DNA of 64,000 nt from Lutjanus erythropterus (GCA_020091685.1 CM034599.1:24303922-24367921), one strand, 5' to 3'. Numbered from the stretch's first letter, positions 1 to 12,674 are shown. Numbers and translations: made by a program. The notes: generated from the sequence alone by a model not told the origin.

Positions 1-19
1 ATTAAAGGTCAAATGTGAA

Positions 20-310
20 AAAATATTGGCATTTATTGGTAGAAATTGAATATAATTTCACAATTTTGTTTTCATTAGTGTATAATCACCTGAAAATAAA
101 AACTGTTGTGGGGGTTTTGTTTGTTTGTTTGCTTGTTTGTTTGTTTTTACCTTACATAGAGCCATTTGTATCCTCTTCCATGAACAGCAACATGTTGCAC
201 CACCATGTTTCTACAATAGCCCTAATGGACAAACCAAACACTGACTGTACACAGGGCTTTTCATGTTTTGAATTTTACTCAAAAAAATACATTTCAGGAG
301 CAGTGACATT
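20..310 (+). repeat. Dispersed fish repeat, family A copy 1
   Basis: This block matches 20418-20690 in the same orientation. Both contain a GAAAT/TTGAATATAAT stretch, then GTTTTCATT, GTGTATAA, and CCTGAAAATAA, followed by a 'cctcttc' and 'catgttg' segment. The order also matches a repeat I recognise as common in teleost intergenic and 3'UTR DNA, which carries a 'gtcctcttccacagagtccgccatgttg' type core. Copy 1 carries a GTTT-rich insertion at about 115-148. The reading frame that crosses it is incidental. The transposon class is unknown and no terminal repeats are clear. Confidence 0.6.
115..148. repeat. (GTTT)n simple repeat
   Basis: Imperfect tetranucleotide GTTT run with one GCTT interruption, lying inside the family A repeat copy. 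Confidence 0.85.
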
Positions 311-761
311 TGAAAATTAATAGAAGAATAACAGAATAACAATTATTTATAAGAATAATTTCACATTGTTCATTTGTGATCCATGAGAAGTGAGCATCGA
401 CTGCTATTCATGCTTGAAATGCTGGAAACACTTGTACAAGTCTGATTTTATGGAGTTGGTTGGTTGCTCCAGGTAAACACTCACTCGCTCAACACATGAA
501 AACTTAAGAAAAACATCACTGACTCCTGTACTTTCTCAGGTGAGGTGAAGCATCAGAATAAAGTGAGAAACCACTGCTTACTGTGATGAGTCCTTGACAG
601 GCACACAGTTTCATATGCAGCGTATGCACACAAGCATGTACATGAATACCAGCCAACTGTGGAACAGACACGTTCAATCTGTCCTGGTCATGCACAAGTG
701 AACATACAAAGGGGACTATTTGTATTAAAACCAGGCCTGTGCAAACACAATCCTGCACACA

Positions 762-792
<31 letters not shown>

Positions 793-1895
793 CTCAACCA
801 CTTGCTTATGCTTGTACATATGTGTACATAGAAAAATCTGTTTACAAGTCATGCACCACAAATGCTACACAGCTGAAGTGATGCGTATGCAACTTGCCAG
901 ATGGCATCGCTGTTCTTCCAACATGGCAGCCTCACTCCAGAGCAGTCAGCCATTTCTACCACAGCTTAAACCATATAGAACGCACACAAGCACAAAAGCA
1001 CCTTAAAATAAAAATAGCACATTACATCCTATACTTTTTAATGAAGAGTTCATTATTGGTCAGTTCTGTGCCAAAAAACAAATAGAACATATTTTGATTA
1101 AAACATCTTCTGTATCAAACTAGTGCTTAGGGAAAGACAGAATGGGTTTCTCTTCTTGGAAAAGAGTCAGATGATATCTCTTTTGCTGTGTGACATGTTG
1201 GATAATGTTTTGTTTTTGGCTTTAGGCTGTGCTAGAATTTGCAACTGGAGAGGGAACAATACCCTAAGAGGTTCACATAGGCAAACACACATGCAGGCAG
1301 AGACAGACGCGTGCACACACACTGAAGCACACTCTTCTGCTCTGGCCTTACATTCCCTTACACCCTCCTGTGCCCTCTTCACAGTTTTGAAATAGCCTTG
1401 CAGTAGCTAGTAGATGTCGTTGCACATAAAACGACAGTGACATCTCCGAAGGCAAGCTGATTTTTCCATGCTGAGGGAGCTCTTTTAGTTCCCCTGGTCT
1501 CAACACACACAAATATGAAGAAAAAAAGACACATGGTCCAATTGAGTGCCAGGGTCCTCAATAGGTCACAAGTCCCTCTGAGGGATTTTAATAATATATC
1601 TGCTTTACAGCAGACACACAGAGGCCAAGTTCAGTGTTTGGATGCTGCCATGAAAAAAACCTTGACTACCTTCCTGTCTATTTGCCTCTGAAACCCAATA
1701 TTTAATGACAGTGTTCATATTTTGTTGTGTGTTCTATCTATCATGTATTTGCTCCTTCAGTACATGACTGAATGGATCTGACTTGTGACATGTGTATGTG
1801 TGTGTGTATGTTTGTGTGTGTATGTGGGTATGACTTAAAGGAGAAATATACGATATATAGCGAAGCGGAGCCATAGGCAGTATATTAAATATGCT
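311..1895. other. Non-coding stretch with CA/TG microsatellites
   Basis: No gene is supported. It holds an uninterrupted AC/CA run at 762-790 and an interrupted TG/TATG tract at about 1793-1830. Short reading frames here run through these tracts and have no recognisable domain. Confidence 0.7.
762..790. repeat. (AC)n microsatellite
   Basis: Perfect dinucleotide run of about 29 bp. Confidence 0.95.
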
Positions 1896-1899
1896 TAAT

Positions 1900-2365
1900 A
1901 TATGATCAGTGGTTGAAGCAAGTTGTTTCCTCCCACCCCCTTCTCCCCACACGACTAAATGACTAGGCAGTTTGCCTGAAGGTTGCAGGGACACTGAACA
2001 GGAGTGCAAGACAAGTGCAACGTTATTTTTTTGACAATGACAAGCAACAAGCCTTGCACTTTATGTTTATCAGCTGTTTATAACTGTCAGTTGTCCATCA
2101 ATGTAAAGCTAAGCCTGTTATCCTGAAAACCAAAGCCCACTGCTCCGAAAATACACACTATGGAGTTGGAGTTCAGTAACTGCCTCTGAGACTCAATTAA
2201 CATATTGCTCAGTTAAACTATTATATTATTACATTTACTCCATCTAAACGATTATTAATGATTTCTAATGACACATAAACAGACACTTACGCATTCAGTA
2301 AACATTCTGCACTAATTTTAACTCTAATTAACATAAAGCAGAAAAAGAAAAACAGATGTTCCATA
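1900..2365 (+). repeat. Dispersed repeat, family B copy 1
   Basis: This block aligns in the same orientation with 44760-45212. Shared landmarks in order are GTTGTTTCC, a TGCAGGRACACTG core, CTGTTTATAACTGTCA versus CTGTATAACTGTCA, GTCAATGTAAAGCTA, CCTGTTATCC, ACATATTGCTCAGTT, GATTATTAATGATTTCT, CATAAACAGACAC and ACATTCTGCA. Copies differ by many substitutions and small indels, so the duplication is old or the two were inserted independently. No coding capacity or clear termini are visible, and the class is unknown. Confidence 0.75.
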
Positions 2366-3440
2366 ATGTATGTGTGCTGTTCCTATGGTTACCTGCAGTT
2401 TAATATACCTTGTTGTATAATTTATAGAATAGTTTTAAGCCAAACTATGTCTCAGGTGTCCCTATACCCAATTTTAAGATGCATCTGTCAGTTAGTTACT
2501 AACTTTTCCCCCAGTGGCGATGGTCTAATTATGCAAATAACTGTCTAACTATGCCAATTATACAATCTACTTAGGTGTGCTGCAATCTAGATCACAGTTC
2601 TGGGCTGGCCTGTCAACTACAAAATTCATAACAGGGAAATTCAGTCGCCCCAGGCTCCAAACATCCTTTCACTCTTGACATACATAGAACGAGGACTGCA
2701 GCCCATTATTTGGTTCCTGACCGATAGTTTATTAATATTGCTCTCAATGATGTAGATAATAACTTCTGTAAAAGTGCTGAAAAAGATCCAACCACAGAGT
2801 TACTGCTGTTCATCCATCCATCAAACTAAGTGTGGGTGTATACGAGTGTGTGTGGGTGGGTGGAGGACGATTTCACCAAAGGGTTCCTGCTGTCCCTTCA
2901 TCCGTCAAACTAAGCAGCATTAGAGGAAGCTGTGTGTCCCATCAATTATTCCCCTCAGCACATCTATTATTGATGACTGCTACTTAAAATAAGACACTGA
3001 AGGACTGACAAGGCACTGAGCTAAGTGAAGCCTCTGAGTTTGGTTGTGTATGGGTTTCTAAGAGAGTGAGTGTGTTTGTGGACATGTTTGTGTACAGGAG
3101 GGCATATGTCTGTGTGTGCATGGACATCCAGCCCAGGCATTCATGTAAGATGCTAAAGCAACAAGTGGAAAGTTAACATGAGACCAGTTGGTGAATATTT
3201 TTGTGCAGGTCCAAACTTTGAATCCACTCTGATTCTCTGGTTGGAAAACGTGACATGTAACAGCGGTTTCACAACTGAAAAATGACTGACCAATGAGCAC
3301 CGCAGGGGGACTTATGATTAGCCCATCAGTGCCATGGTGCAGGATTAACACTGTCATCAAGCTGTTGTTGAGGGCTGTCAAGCTGTGTGTCAGAAGATTT
3401 ATGTCTAGAAAGGAACCGCTGACCCACAAAAGATCTTTGG
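2366..3440. other. Non-coding stretch
   Basis: No gene is supported. A short direct repeat, CTGCTGT..CATCC(A/G)TCAAACTAAG, occurs near 2803 and 2887. TG-rich tracts lie at about 2830-2860 and 3060-3120. Confidence 0.6.
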
Positions 3441-3444
3441 AGAG

Positions 3445-3560
3445 TGATCATTTTAACCCAAACTGTGATCATTCCCTAACCCTGACCAAGTGTTTTTTGT
3501 CCCTAAATCTACCCAGACCTCAACCACAGCATTGGCACATTATCAAACATAATCAGTTTG
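3445..3560 (+). repeat. Fragment of fish 'AACCCAAAC..CCTGACCAAGTG' repeat (family C)
   Basis: The order AACCCAAACTGTGATC, CCTAACCCTGACCAAGTG, TTTTTTGTCCCTAAATCTACCCAGACC resembles a widespread teleost repeat. A second fragment with AACCCAAACCATTATC and CAACCAAGTAG lies at 26100-26165, and an inverse fragment lies at 9046-9085. All three are short and diverged. Confidence 0.5.
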
Positions 3561-3561
3561 T

Positions 3562-5233
3562 AAAACACAAACAATGAAGAAATATATACAAACCTCAGAG
3601 CTTCGCAAATCAAGAGTTCCTTTCTAAACACAATCTGGCGGGTCCAAGGAGGAGTATCAAAGTTATTTTAAGTCAACTAAAGAAGAAGTATGTAGATAAT
3701 CAGGAGGGTAAAATCACAACCTCAGCAAGCAAAGACTCGTGGGTGTTGTTTGCCACTCCCTGTCATTTGCGTACATAACCATGGCCTAATAGTTACTGGA
3801 GGCTGTATGTTGTCTTTGCTGCAACAGAAATATCTGAGAAGGTTATGCAACAGCAGAACTAGCTGATTAGCAGCTAAGAGTTAACTACATGTTTGCCTCA
3901 ATCATCTGATTGCGTTTATTACTCTGGCTGCAGTTTCCAGAGGGGTGCACTAAGAAGTGAGATATCTATGCAGCTGCTAAACACATTTAGGAAAGTTACA
4001 GTTTTAGGGTATTTTAATTGTCTTTAGCCTGACTCATAGTTTCTATCTAGTTATCTTTTCATAGTCTGGATAAACTCTGTTGTAAAAGGTACATGAAGCA
4101 GCAACCTTACAGGGACTTCTTATTTCTTTTCTGTGGCAGCAAACACAACACACAGCATATTTGCACACTTAATGGCTGACTAAAGTAACTAAACCAGCCC
4201 TCACATACTCACTCTCTCACAAATCCGTAGACTGCTGGGACAAAAACAAAGTATGTTGGCACAGCAACGCACCAGCGTCGACTTAAATTTACGTGAGATT
4301 CAGGTGTATACATTGGTCTCTAGTGACTGGTTAGGGAAAATCAAATCGCCCCGCCCCCAGGGAAATCACTTAGAGTGGAAGCAATGTCAGACCAAAGATG
4401 GCAATGGAGTGTAACGAGTTTACAATTCAGTGTGATATGAGGCAATGAATTTGTATCACACTCAAGTGATTTTGAGTATATGATCTCATTGTTTACAGTA
4501 AATCCCCCATCTGTGATTCTCCTTGTGGGTCAGGCCTTAACAACAGTCAACAGTTGATGCTCTTCTAAACTGTTGAGCCTTTACCACACACAAGACATAC
4601 AGAGTGAGTCATATTTATAGCTGGACACTGTCCTACATCTGCTATCTTTTTGGAGTTCATTTCACCAGATACACCTACACTGTTTCTGTATTCTGCACAA
4701 AATTCTGCACAGTCCTCTCTCTCCCTCCCCCTCCTCTCATCCTCCTCACTTGGTCTCCAACCATGCAAACATCCCACGCACCTCTGTCTCTCTTCCTGTC
4801 TCGTTATGTCTTGTCTCTGAGCTTGCCTACAGTCACCTCCCTTTACCTGTCAAAAGGCAGAAATTTAGCTAATCATTATTGTGTTCACGTACTTTAAAAA
4901 GCAGATCGACACCAAAAAGCTGTCTGTTTCTCCCTTTTGAAGGCCTTTTTAATAACAGCAGCAACACCTTCTGTATGACAACTAATTTTAGCTCACAGCT
5001 TCAAAAATTATCCTTAAATGGCTCCATCAAATTAAACAAAAGTATCACACATCATCAATGTCATGATAATCCTTCATTTACATGCAGCCAGACTTCCTCT
5101 AAGCATATTAATTACAATTGTAGTAACAGTCAAAATTCCACTTGCTGCTCCTACATTGCGTGAGTCACTGGGTGAACAGCAAAACAACTTGAATAACTGT
5201 GCATTAAAAGGACATAACAGATAAAACTTTGCA
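3562..5233. other. Non-coding stretch
   Basis: No gene, RNA or transposon could be recognised. A pyrimidine-rich tract lies near 4705-4750. Confidence 0.6.
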
Positions 5234-5241
5234 CTTTATTC

Positions 5242-5625
5242 TAGAGATGTACCAATCCACATTTTTCAGTTCCTATTTGAAATCTGAATTTTAATATCTG
5301 CTGTTTCATTACTATACCAAGACCAGTGCTCTTTTTTGTTGATGTAAGACAACATGAAGCTTAAAGTAAATTTCAGTCTGGAAAGCTTGTATAGTTTATG
5401 TAATGTAATTTGTTTAATGGCTTCCTTCAACCATTATGGGGTGTGTACTATTAAGCTCTCATTTCAGCTTCTTAGCATAGTGTTCACAAACAGAAAACAC
5501 ACAGCGAACACATGGCATATTTAGTTTGGAATGCGGGTCAGTAATGCAAGTCTGTTACCCAATGAATTCCTTGTGTCAATATCAGGCCCTGATACTGATA
5601 TTAGATTGCACCAGTCCCATCTCTA
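5242..5625. mobile_element. Non-autonomous hAT-type element with TSD
   Basis: The left end reads TAGAGATGTACCAATCC and the right end reads ...CCAGTCCCATCTCTA, so the termini are inverted repeats (TAGAGATG). The element is flanked by ctttattc (5234-5241) and ctttatcc (5626-5633), an 8-bp target-site duplication with one mismatch. The interior near 5585-5610 carries 'tatcaggccctgatactgatatt', typical of the fish repeat family with ends like TAGGGATGCACCGATCC. An 8-bp duplication and these ends fit the hAT superfamily. There is no transposase frame, so it would have depended on an enzyme supplied in trans. Confidence 0.8.
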
Positions 5626-5883
5626 CTTTATCCCAAATCTGCATGGCTCTGTTTACTGTAAATCCAAATACTCCCCTGAAATGCAGGGTTTCCAGACACT
5701 ATTTTAGGACAGCGTGAGGTACAAAACGGCAGGGTAAACTCTCTTCTGTGCATGCTCTCCTTTCTTCTCTCTCTCCCTCCCTTCCTGCCTTCCTGTGTCT
5801 GGTCCTGTCTTGTCTCAAAGCATGCCAGTGGCCATGTCTCCCCTCATGTGGCCAGCTGTGTCACAGGTGATCCATCACCACAG

Positions 5884-6043
5884 GTGGAGGTTTATTATTG
5901 GCCGAACCCCATGGGCCCGCCGTTCCTGACAAATCAGCTGTAAATGCCAGCCCTCAGCCTAATGCTCTGATTGGTTCTGACAGGCACAGCGGGCCTTATG
6001 CCAGCTTCATGCCCCCTAGACCCCAAAAACCAGGTGTAGACAG
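5884..6043 (+). other. GC-richer block: candidate exon or conserved regulatory element
   Basis: The block follows a pyrimidine-rich tract (5755-5820) and CCATCACCACAG, which could serve as a splice acceptor. It ends in CAG followed by GTATGT, a good donor-like sequence. One forward frame is open across it and reads a proline-rich peptide including GPYASFMPPRPQKPG. A longer exon starting at 5821 is not open in any frame. Against coding: two CCAAT boxes in ATTGG orientation (5897-5901 and 5970-5974) and the TGACAG motif suit a regulatory element equally well. I do not recognise the peptide. Confidence 0.25.
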
Positions 6044-6092
6044 GTATGTGTGTGTATGTCTGTGTGTGTGTATGTGTGTGTGCGCGCGCACC
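6044..6092. repeat. Interrupted (TG)n tract ending in (GC)n
   Basis: TG repeats with TATG and TCTG interruptions, ending in GCGCGCGC. This alternating purine-pyrimidine sequence can adopt Z-DNA. Confidence 0.85.
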
Positions 6093-9040
6093 TTTCTCTA
6101 CTACATTATTCAGCACCTGCTGTTGGGGGTTTATGTCTCTGGTTTCTTCTCCTTGTTCCCTTGACTCAACAGTACACAGTATGGCGGTCAGCTGAGTGTG
6201 TGTGCCCATGTGCCCGTGTGTAAGTGTCACACCACACTGTAGCATTTATGCCTACATGCACATTCAGCGCTTTTCTGCTAAAAACTCAACCCCAAACCAA
6301 CTTTCTTATGTGACCTGGGTTTCCTTCAGAAAACTTTTCTGCTTACTAAAAGCTTCAGGAGTTATTTCTTGCACATCCCCTGGTCAAAGTTTGTCAAATT
6401 AATGTGGTCTTTACCAAGCACACACTGTCAAACTTGCCTGACTTTTTTTCACTGCGGTGCAAAGATACTATAAATATTAGATTGTGCATAGTCTGTTATT
6501 TCTCAAAATTTCTCCACGAGGCATTTATGATAAAGTTTCACAAACACAGAGCAATGTCTTTGGCTAGTGAGACATCTCTTTAGAAGCAATGTGGACATTT
6601 TAAACTGAATTTTCTCCCATCACAGGCTGATCTGTATGGAGCTCCTTTATACCAGAGCTGATGATCCACAATATCTAAACATCAAGTCATTTACAGAAAA
6701 AAGGCAGGCATGGGACAAAAGTCAGGCAATGCTTCACAGAAAATGCTGTGTTTACTGCCAATTCAAATTGGAGTCAAACCGGGTGGACAGTTTTTCTAAC
6801 ATGGTTCCATTACTTTGTTTGACTACAAGCAAGGTGCAATTTTTCAAACAGAAGGGTGGAGTTGAAATGCTTTATTTGAAACAAGTGCTATACATTCGCC
6901 CACAACAGCTTGTCTATACACTATAATACTTTTCCCAAGGAATATTGTAAATGTCAGTTTCCTAATGTAAAAAGCTTGATGCAATAAAATTGAAAGAGCA
7001 GGACTGAGCAAGACATGTTTAGGGTGTGAATCACACACAGCAAGTGTATTTATTTTGTTGCTTTAAGGGGCTCAGATTGATGTGATGTGGTTTGTTGAAT
7101 GGCTGCTGAATCTTAAAGAGGGTATGGGCTGGTGTCACTTTCCCACTGGAACACGACTCTTCAGTATGACTGTGTGGCAAAACATCCTGCAACATGGCTG
7201 GCTTTGGCCAGAGAAACTGCAAAACCTGAGTAAACCAAACAATAATCTTCTTATATTAAAGGCAGGTGGACTCGACAAGGATCCTTACAACTTACCCAAG
7301 ACACAGTAGTTCATGGACATTGTCATGTGGAATCAGTTTTCCTGACAGTTATATGAGCCTGATTTACACCAAGCAAAGAAGGCACACGAAAGCCTGGACA
7401 GTCATAACATTACTTCAAGGTGGGATTTGTTGGTAACATTTAAGTGACAAGGACATCAAAGAATATGTTGGCTGTATGTGGACAGGTCTGTACAGATATT
7501 TTTTATTATACTACATAATTGGAGAGATATGTTTGCATTCAGTAGTGTTAATGTTTGCAGTTATGTCAGGAGTGAAACTCAGTCACACAGAGTATAAATA
7601 AAATATATTAAATACTAATACTTAAAAATCAAACATACTTGATACAAAAATGGCAACCACAAATCCACATTACAGTGCCTGGATTCCAGTTGTTTCTGTT
7701 AATTGCAGCAATCTATTTGCTTGTCTTTTCTTTAGTTTTCATCAGTCTATAAAAAAATATTTCCAGATTCTTTTTGAGTTTGTTTCTTCAATCACAAAAC
7801 CGCTCATTGCCATTTTAGGTGTTTTGTTGTGGTCTTCAAGCTGAACGGTGAACTCACTCATCTTTTTGCCACTCAGTGGGTGTAACTGTGTGTGACTTCT
7901 GTCACATGAATAGCCTCCACAGTCTTGCTGTGAAAAACATTTAAGATTATAGCTTGTTTAATCAGTTAAAGATCTTGCTCTGAAAAAAAAGTTATTTTTG
8001 TTTTCAAGCCTCTTCAATCACTGTAATAACAGATTTTTGAGCACTGGGAATAAATATAAATTGCCAGTGCCATGGGCGTTCAAAGCAGACACCAGATTGC
8101 TGTATCTAAAAGGAAGAACAATTGCTCAGTCTGACTGTTGTGACACACCAACCAACATACTCTGGTCGGTATGAAATCATCAGGCTTTTTGGTCAAAGAA
8201 AACCAAAGGAGAAAATGTTTTGTTATGTATGTCCCCCAGTTAGTTCTTTGTTCTGTTTCAGCTTTTCTTCACAGAGAGGCCCACATTACACTTTGGAAAT
8301 CGATGCTATACCCTTGACGTGGGTGATGTATGCAGATCTCTGGACATGAAAAAAATACATGTATGCACACTGAGAGTTTGATTGAAAACAGGTGACATCC
8401 ACTACAACTTACTTTTGTACTTTTGTCAGCATTCATCTGTATCCATTTGAGAGTACAAAATTTTAAGTTGAAAGAAGAAAATAGATCCGTTCACTCTGTA
8501 AGTGACACTGTATTGCTGTTTCTTTGTTTCATCTGTCTCCATGTGCATTTCCACATTTTCCATACATTTTCACAGCATTATGCACAAAGTGCTCAGATGT
8601 CAGTATTATGTATGGATAAAAGAGGATCAAAGGCATTCCAAATTCATTTTGGAAGGCTTTCATCTCCTTCCTTATCATTATATGAAGTTAAAACCAGCCC
8701 TGTTTAGTGCCTTCCTTTCATGATAGCCTCATGGAAAAAAGGAGGCTTTAAAGCTGCTTTTTGAGGGCCTATGATTCATCCGTTTCTGCTGGCTAAAAAT
8801 AAGCCTCTCTGATGCCAAGTAAGCAATAAGTAAGTTACAGACCATTTACCAAGGTCCTGGGGCCAGGGAGGACTGTAGTCATCACAAAAATCATGTGGAC
8901 CCTGAAATATTTAATTGTTTGACATGAAAAGAAACAGTGAGAAATTTAAGATTGCCTTCTGAAAACACCAATCCTGTCACAAAAGTGATTCACAGAAAGG
9001 TTTTCTGGTCTGCCTCCCCATCATTTGAGTTGATGCAACT
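6093..9040. other. Non-coding stretch
   Basis: No gene, RNA or recognisable transposon. The open frames (for example at 7082-7309 and 8423-8707) show no domain or composition that would separate them from chance. Confidence 0.6.
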
Positions 9041-9045
9041 AGAAC

Positions 9046-9085
9046 AACTTGGTTATTGGTAGGGAAAGATCATGGTTATGGATAC
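9046..9085 (-). repeat. Inverse fragment of family C repeat
   Basis: The plus strand reads CTTGGTTATTGGTAGGGAAAGATCATGGTT in two parts. Its reverse complement matches the AACCATGATC...CCAACCAAG core seen at 3445-3560 and 26100-26165. It is short, so the call is tentative. Confidence 0.35.
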
Positions 9086-9231
9086 AGAAAAACAGACCTA
9101 GACTGTTGGTAGGAGTTTCCAGGCTGTGGTCTCTGGTGTCAAAGTCAAGTTTTACACATAGTCCTCCATCCAGATCTCTTTACTTAAGAGTTTTGATGGC
9201 ACTATAATATCACAAAAGGGGGAGGGGGCTT

Positions 9232-9400
9232 TATGCCTTTAATTTATAGGACAGCTGAAGATATGACAGGATTGGGGGAGAGAGAGTTGGGGAATGACCT
9301 ACAGCAAAGGGCCACAGGCTGGAGTTGAACTGTTGCAGAGAATTTACAGCCTCAGTATATGGAGCACACACGGTACCAACTAAGCTATGTGGCCACCTGC
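9232..9400 (-). mobile_element. tRNA-derived SINE, reverse-strand copy
   Basis: On the minus strand the order is GGTGGCCACATAGCTTAGTTGG (A box, plus strand 9376-9387), CTCCATATACTGAGGCTG, then a B-box-like GTTCAACTCC (9321-9330), CTCTCTCCCCC, CTGTCATATCTTCAGCTGTCC and AAAGGC. The forward copy at 17229-17395 has the same blocks in the same order. A and B boxes of an RNA polymerase III promoter followed by an unrelated tail are the hallmark of tRNA-derived SINEs. The copy is diverged, has no clear A-rich tail and is presumably inactive. Confidence 0.8.
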
Positions 9401-9401
9401 T

Positions 9402-12366
9402 CTTTGCTTCTGCTAAGGTAATTATTAGCATAAGTGTAAGAGGGTGCGAGGGAGGAAAATGTAAATAAGCAGTTTTAACTGTTGTTGGTTGGTTCCTCAT
9501 TTGCAAGTATCAGGGGAGGATGTCCACCAATCTTTTTACAGGCTGCTTTCTTTCCACACTTGGCACAGGAGAAATTCCTGAGCTGGTGATGAATGACGGA
9601 CAGTACGTTCCTTCCGTCTTCGTGAGATGCCCAATTACCAGAGGTAGCCATCTAGGTTTGGGTGAGACAAGCTGGGATAAGGCCACCCTTTCTGGGCCCT
9701 CCTCCATGAGGAGCAAGCAGAGCTGTCACTAAAGAGGGCTGCTTGGACACTCAGGGTAACCCCGAATGGTGCTGTTTCCTCAGGTCAACAATGACTCATG
9801 GTCCTGAGCAGCCTGCATGCAGAATCAAGACTGCAGCTTTTATTTTCTCTTTCCCCACGCTGGCTATTTAAAAGTGGAGGTCAGCTCATGCATATTGAGT
9901 CCAGCTTGGTGTCCTTCATTAGCAGCTCAGAGAGCTGAGACGGCCATGGTGCCTGTCAAGCTGTAGGTTTTTGTCAGAATACCTTTTTCTTAGATGGACT
10001 GCCTTACAGGGCTAAAAGGCTCCAACTGCCCTGCTACATTCAAGGGTAAAAGGAGGCCTGTATGCTGCACAACTTGGGGCCGGACCTCCTCTAAGTCCCT
10101 ACACATTTCACCTGGAACTGCACCATACCCACTGGCAGGAGACTGATGCACTCAGCTGCCCTCACACAGTGCCGAGAACAGTGTTGCTAGCAGGGAGGGT
10201 AGTACATGAAACACTTCACCAATGCATTAGTTGCACTAGGAGTTTGAACTATTTTTAAACAAATGACCAGTACTGTTATTGTTCTTGTAAGGACACAAAC
10301 AAGTTGAAGATGCCCTGGAGAGTTTGGACAGTGCAGGGCTGGCTTTTGTGCTCATGAAATAAAAGTCTAACTTGGGAATGTCACGCAAGCACAGTCACAC
10401 ATCCCTCTAATAGCACGTTTGCATGTGTGGGACTGTGTGGTGTGTGAATCAGAATTCGGCCCACTCCAGCAGCAGGGGGTCCCACTCATATGCGGTGCTA
10501 AACAGTTAGACTTCTAACAGTGATTAGCCGCTTCCAGCAATGATTTCACCATGCTTTTTCACCTCTTCTTCTCAAAACAAAAGAAAGTGGAACTCAAAAC
10601 TAAGAATTAAGACCACCCACCCAAGTGTGTTAGTCGAAATAACAGCTTCCAAATGACGAAGATTCACAACTTGTCAAATGAGGGAAGTAGAGCCTGCCTA
10701 ATGCTGTTTAGGTGCTAATGCATGGCGGAGGGGGTGCTAAATAGAAGCGGCAAAAAGAAGAAAAATGGAACTTATCATCTCCATGCCTTTTTGTAATATG
10801 CTTGAAGATGCAGTGATCAGTTCTGGAGAAACATAGTTGATTGTTGAGTCTCATTCCCAGGTCATCAATCACTGACATTTTGGAAAAGAGACTTAACAAT
10901 AATCTTGCAAACCTGTGACTGGCCAAAGTCTCCTATCACTGGCAAGATTTTCTAAAGCTTGAAAACAGAGCAAAGAGGAGGAGCAGAACTCTATTTTTCT
11001 TGCAGATCACTTGAATTACATTGTGGTTAACCACAATTATTGCAGAACCTTTGCCCAGTGACACCAAAAATACACTCTGCGCTAGTTTTAATTTTCCATT
11101 TTCCTAGTGTTTTGACACAGATCATCTCAAATCTTCTTTTGACCAGAGGTTGAGGTAAGAAACTGTGAAGTAGAAAATAATGAAAGTAAAGTGAATGTAG
11201 ATAATATGTTATTTTGACTTCAGAGCTTTTTAATCCAACCTATGAATTCTTTGTTATTGTATATTTCTTCTCTTTTGTTTAATTTTAAGATACACACAAA
11301 TGAAGAACTAAAGAACCTGAGATAACTAATCATAGTTGCCTAAACATGACCAGACAGTAGCTGAGAAAATGCTCATACTGTTCGAGACATTTTCTGGACC
11401 ACTTTCATAGGTTGTTTTGTGTGGAATATCTATGGGCTATGCATAGATTTCAAAACTATTTGACTTGTTATAAAGTATTTTGATTGGTGATTCTGAATTC
11501 ATGCTGTTGAGTTATACATTTTATTGGGCTGCATCCATGTAACTGCAGATATGAACTCAGAAAAAAACTTAAGGACTAAGAGAGTGTGACTAAAATTTAA
11601 TAAAGGACTTGAAATCAAGAACAGTCAGGGGGAAAAGTGTCACAGATTTAGCTATTTCAATTGCTGGATGGATTCAGCAAACGTCACTGATTTACACAGC
11701 AGGTGTCTAATGTCTTTACTCGTTGATTAGAGTTGAGTGGTGAAAATCACACAGAAGCAGACCTACTTAACAGAGCCTGAAGAGAGGCAAAGAAGCTTCT
11801 GCTTTTCTGTTAAGAATTAAATTTATATTCACTTTGTTTGACCATATCTTAAGTATAATGATAATGTTTTTCCCCTATTAATAATTAATCAAAACTAACT
11901 ATATTTCTACAAAGACACTGGTGGAGATTTTTGTCTGGACGACCATGGAGTGAAACTTACCATAGTGGTGTTATTTATTGTATAAAGGAAAGCTGTTATA
12001 GACAGGGAATCCGTTGGTCCCAAATGGACTGACCCGGGCTTTCAGCCACATTGTCTCTCTGTTCTCACTTCAAACAACAGACACATACTCACCCATGACC
12101 CCAAAGAACAAAGAGAAAAAAACACTACAAGAAAGGGTGAGCAACAGAGACTAGAGATTAAAGATATGATCAGTAGATAACGAGAATGAGAGGGGCAGAG
12201 GGAGGAGGAAATGAAAAGGTGGAGGAGAGAGGGAATGAACCAAAAATTTATAGAAATAACGGTGATACAGAGAGGAGAATGGAGTGAAGCCACGGAGGAA
12301 TCAAAACTGCTGGGTTGGCATAGCCAGTGATGTCAAAGAGAGTCACTGGAGTGATGACACAGGCAG

Positions 12367-12371
<5 letters not shown>
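9402..12371. other. Non-coding stretch; slightly GC-richer at its left end
   Basis: No gene is supported. The part from about 9540 to 9990 is free of microsatellites and less AT-rich than its surroundings, with CTATTTAAAA and ATGCATAT near 9868-9895. It could be a conserved non-coding element, but nothing proves it. The short frame at 9520-9732 has no recognisable domain. Confidence 0.5.

Positions 12372-12429
<58 letters not shown>
12372..12429. repeat. (GT)29 microsatellite
   Basis: Uninterrupted 58-bp TG run, one of the longest perfect dinucleotide tracts here. It is followed by GCGCACATGC. Confidence 0.98.
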
Positions 12430-12432
<3 letters not shown>

Positions 12433-12674
12433 ACATGCAGTGTCAGTAAGCATAGCAGACAAACAGCTCCCTAAACATTTTTTTTTCTACATAAATGTAT
12501 TTAAAACTGCATTTTGCATGGTTTAGCCAATCATCATCAAAGTGTTTATATTTCACTTGTAATTATCACTGCTTCAAATGACACAGAATGTTTTAATGCT
12601 CATTTTCTATGTGGCAGGCAGCCATTGGTTTCACTTGATTTCATTTTGCTGAGGCTCATAGATTGTTTGATAAA

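Noticed and set aside
3445-3560. Interstitial telomere repeat
   Set aside because: CCTAACC-like words occur, but there is no TTAGGG array; they belong to a dispersed repeat core.
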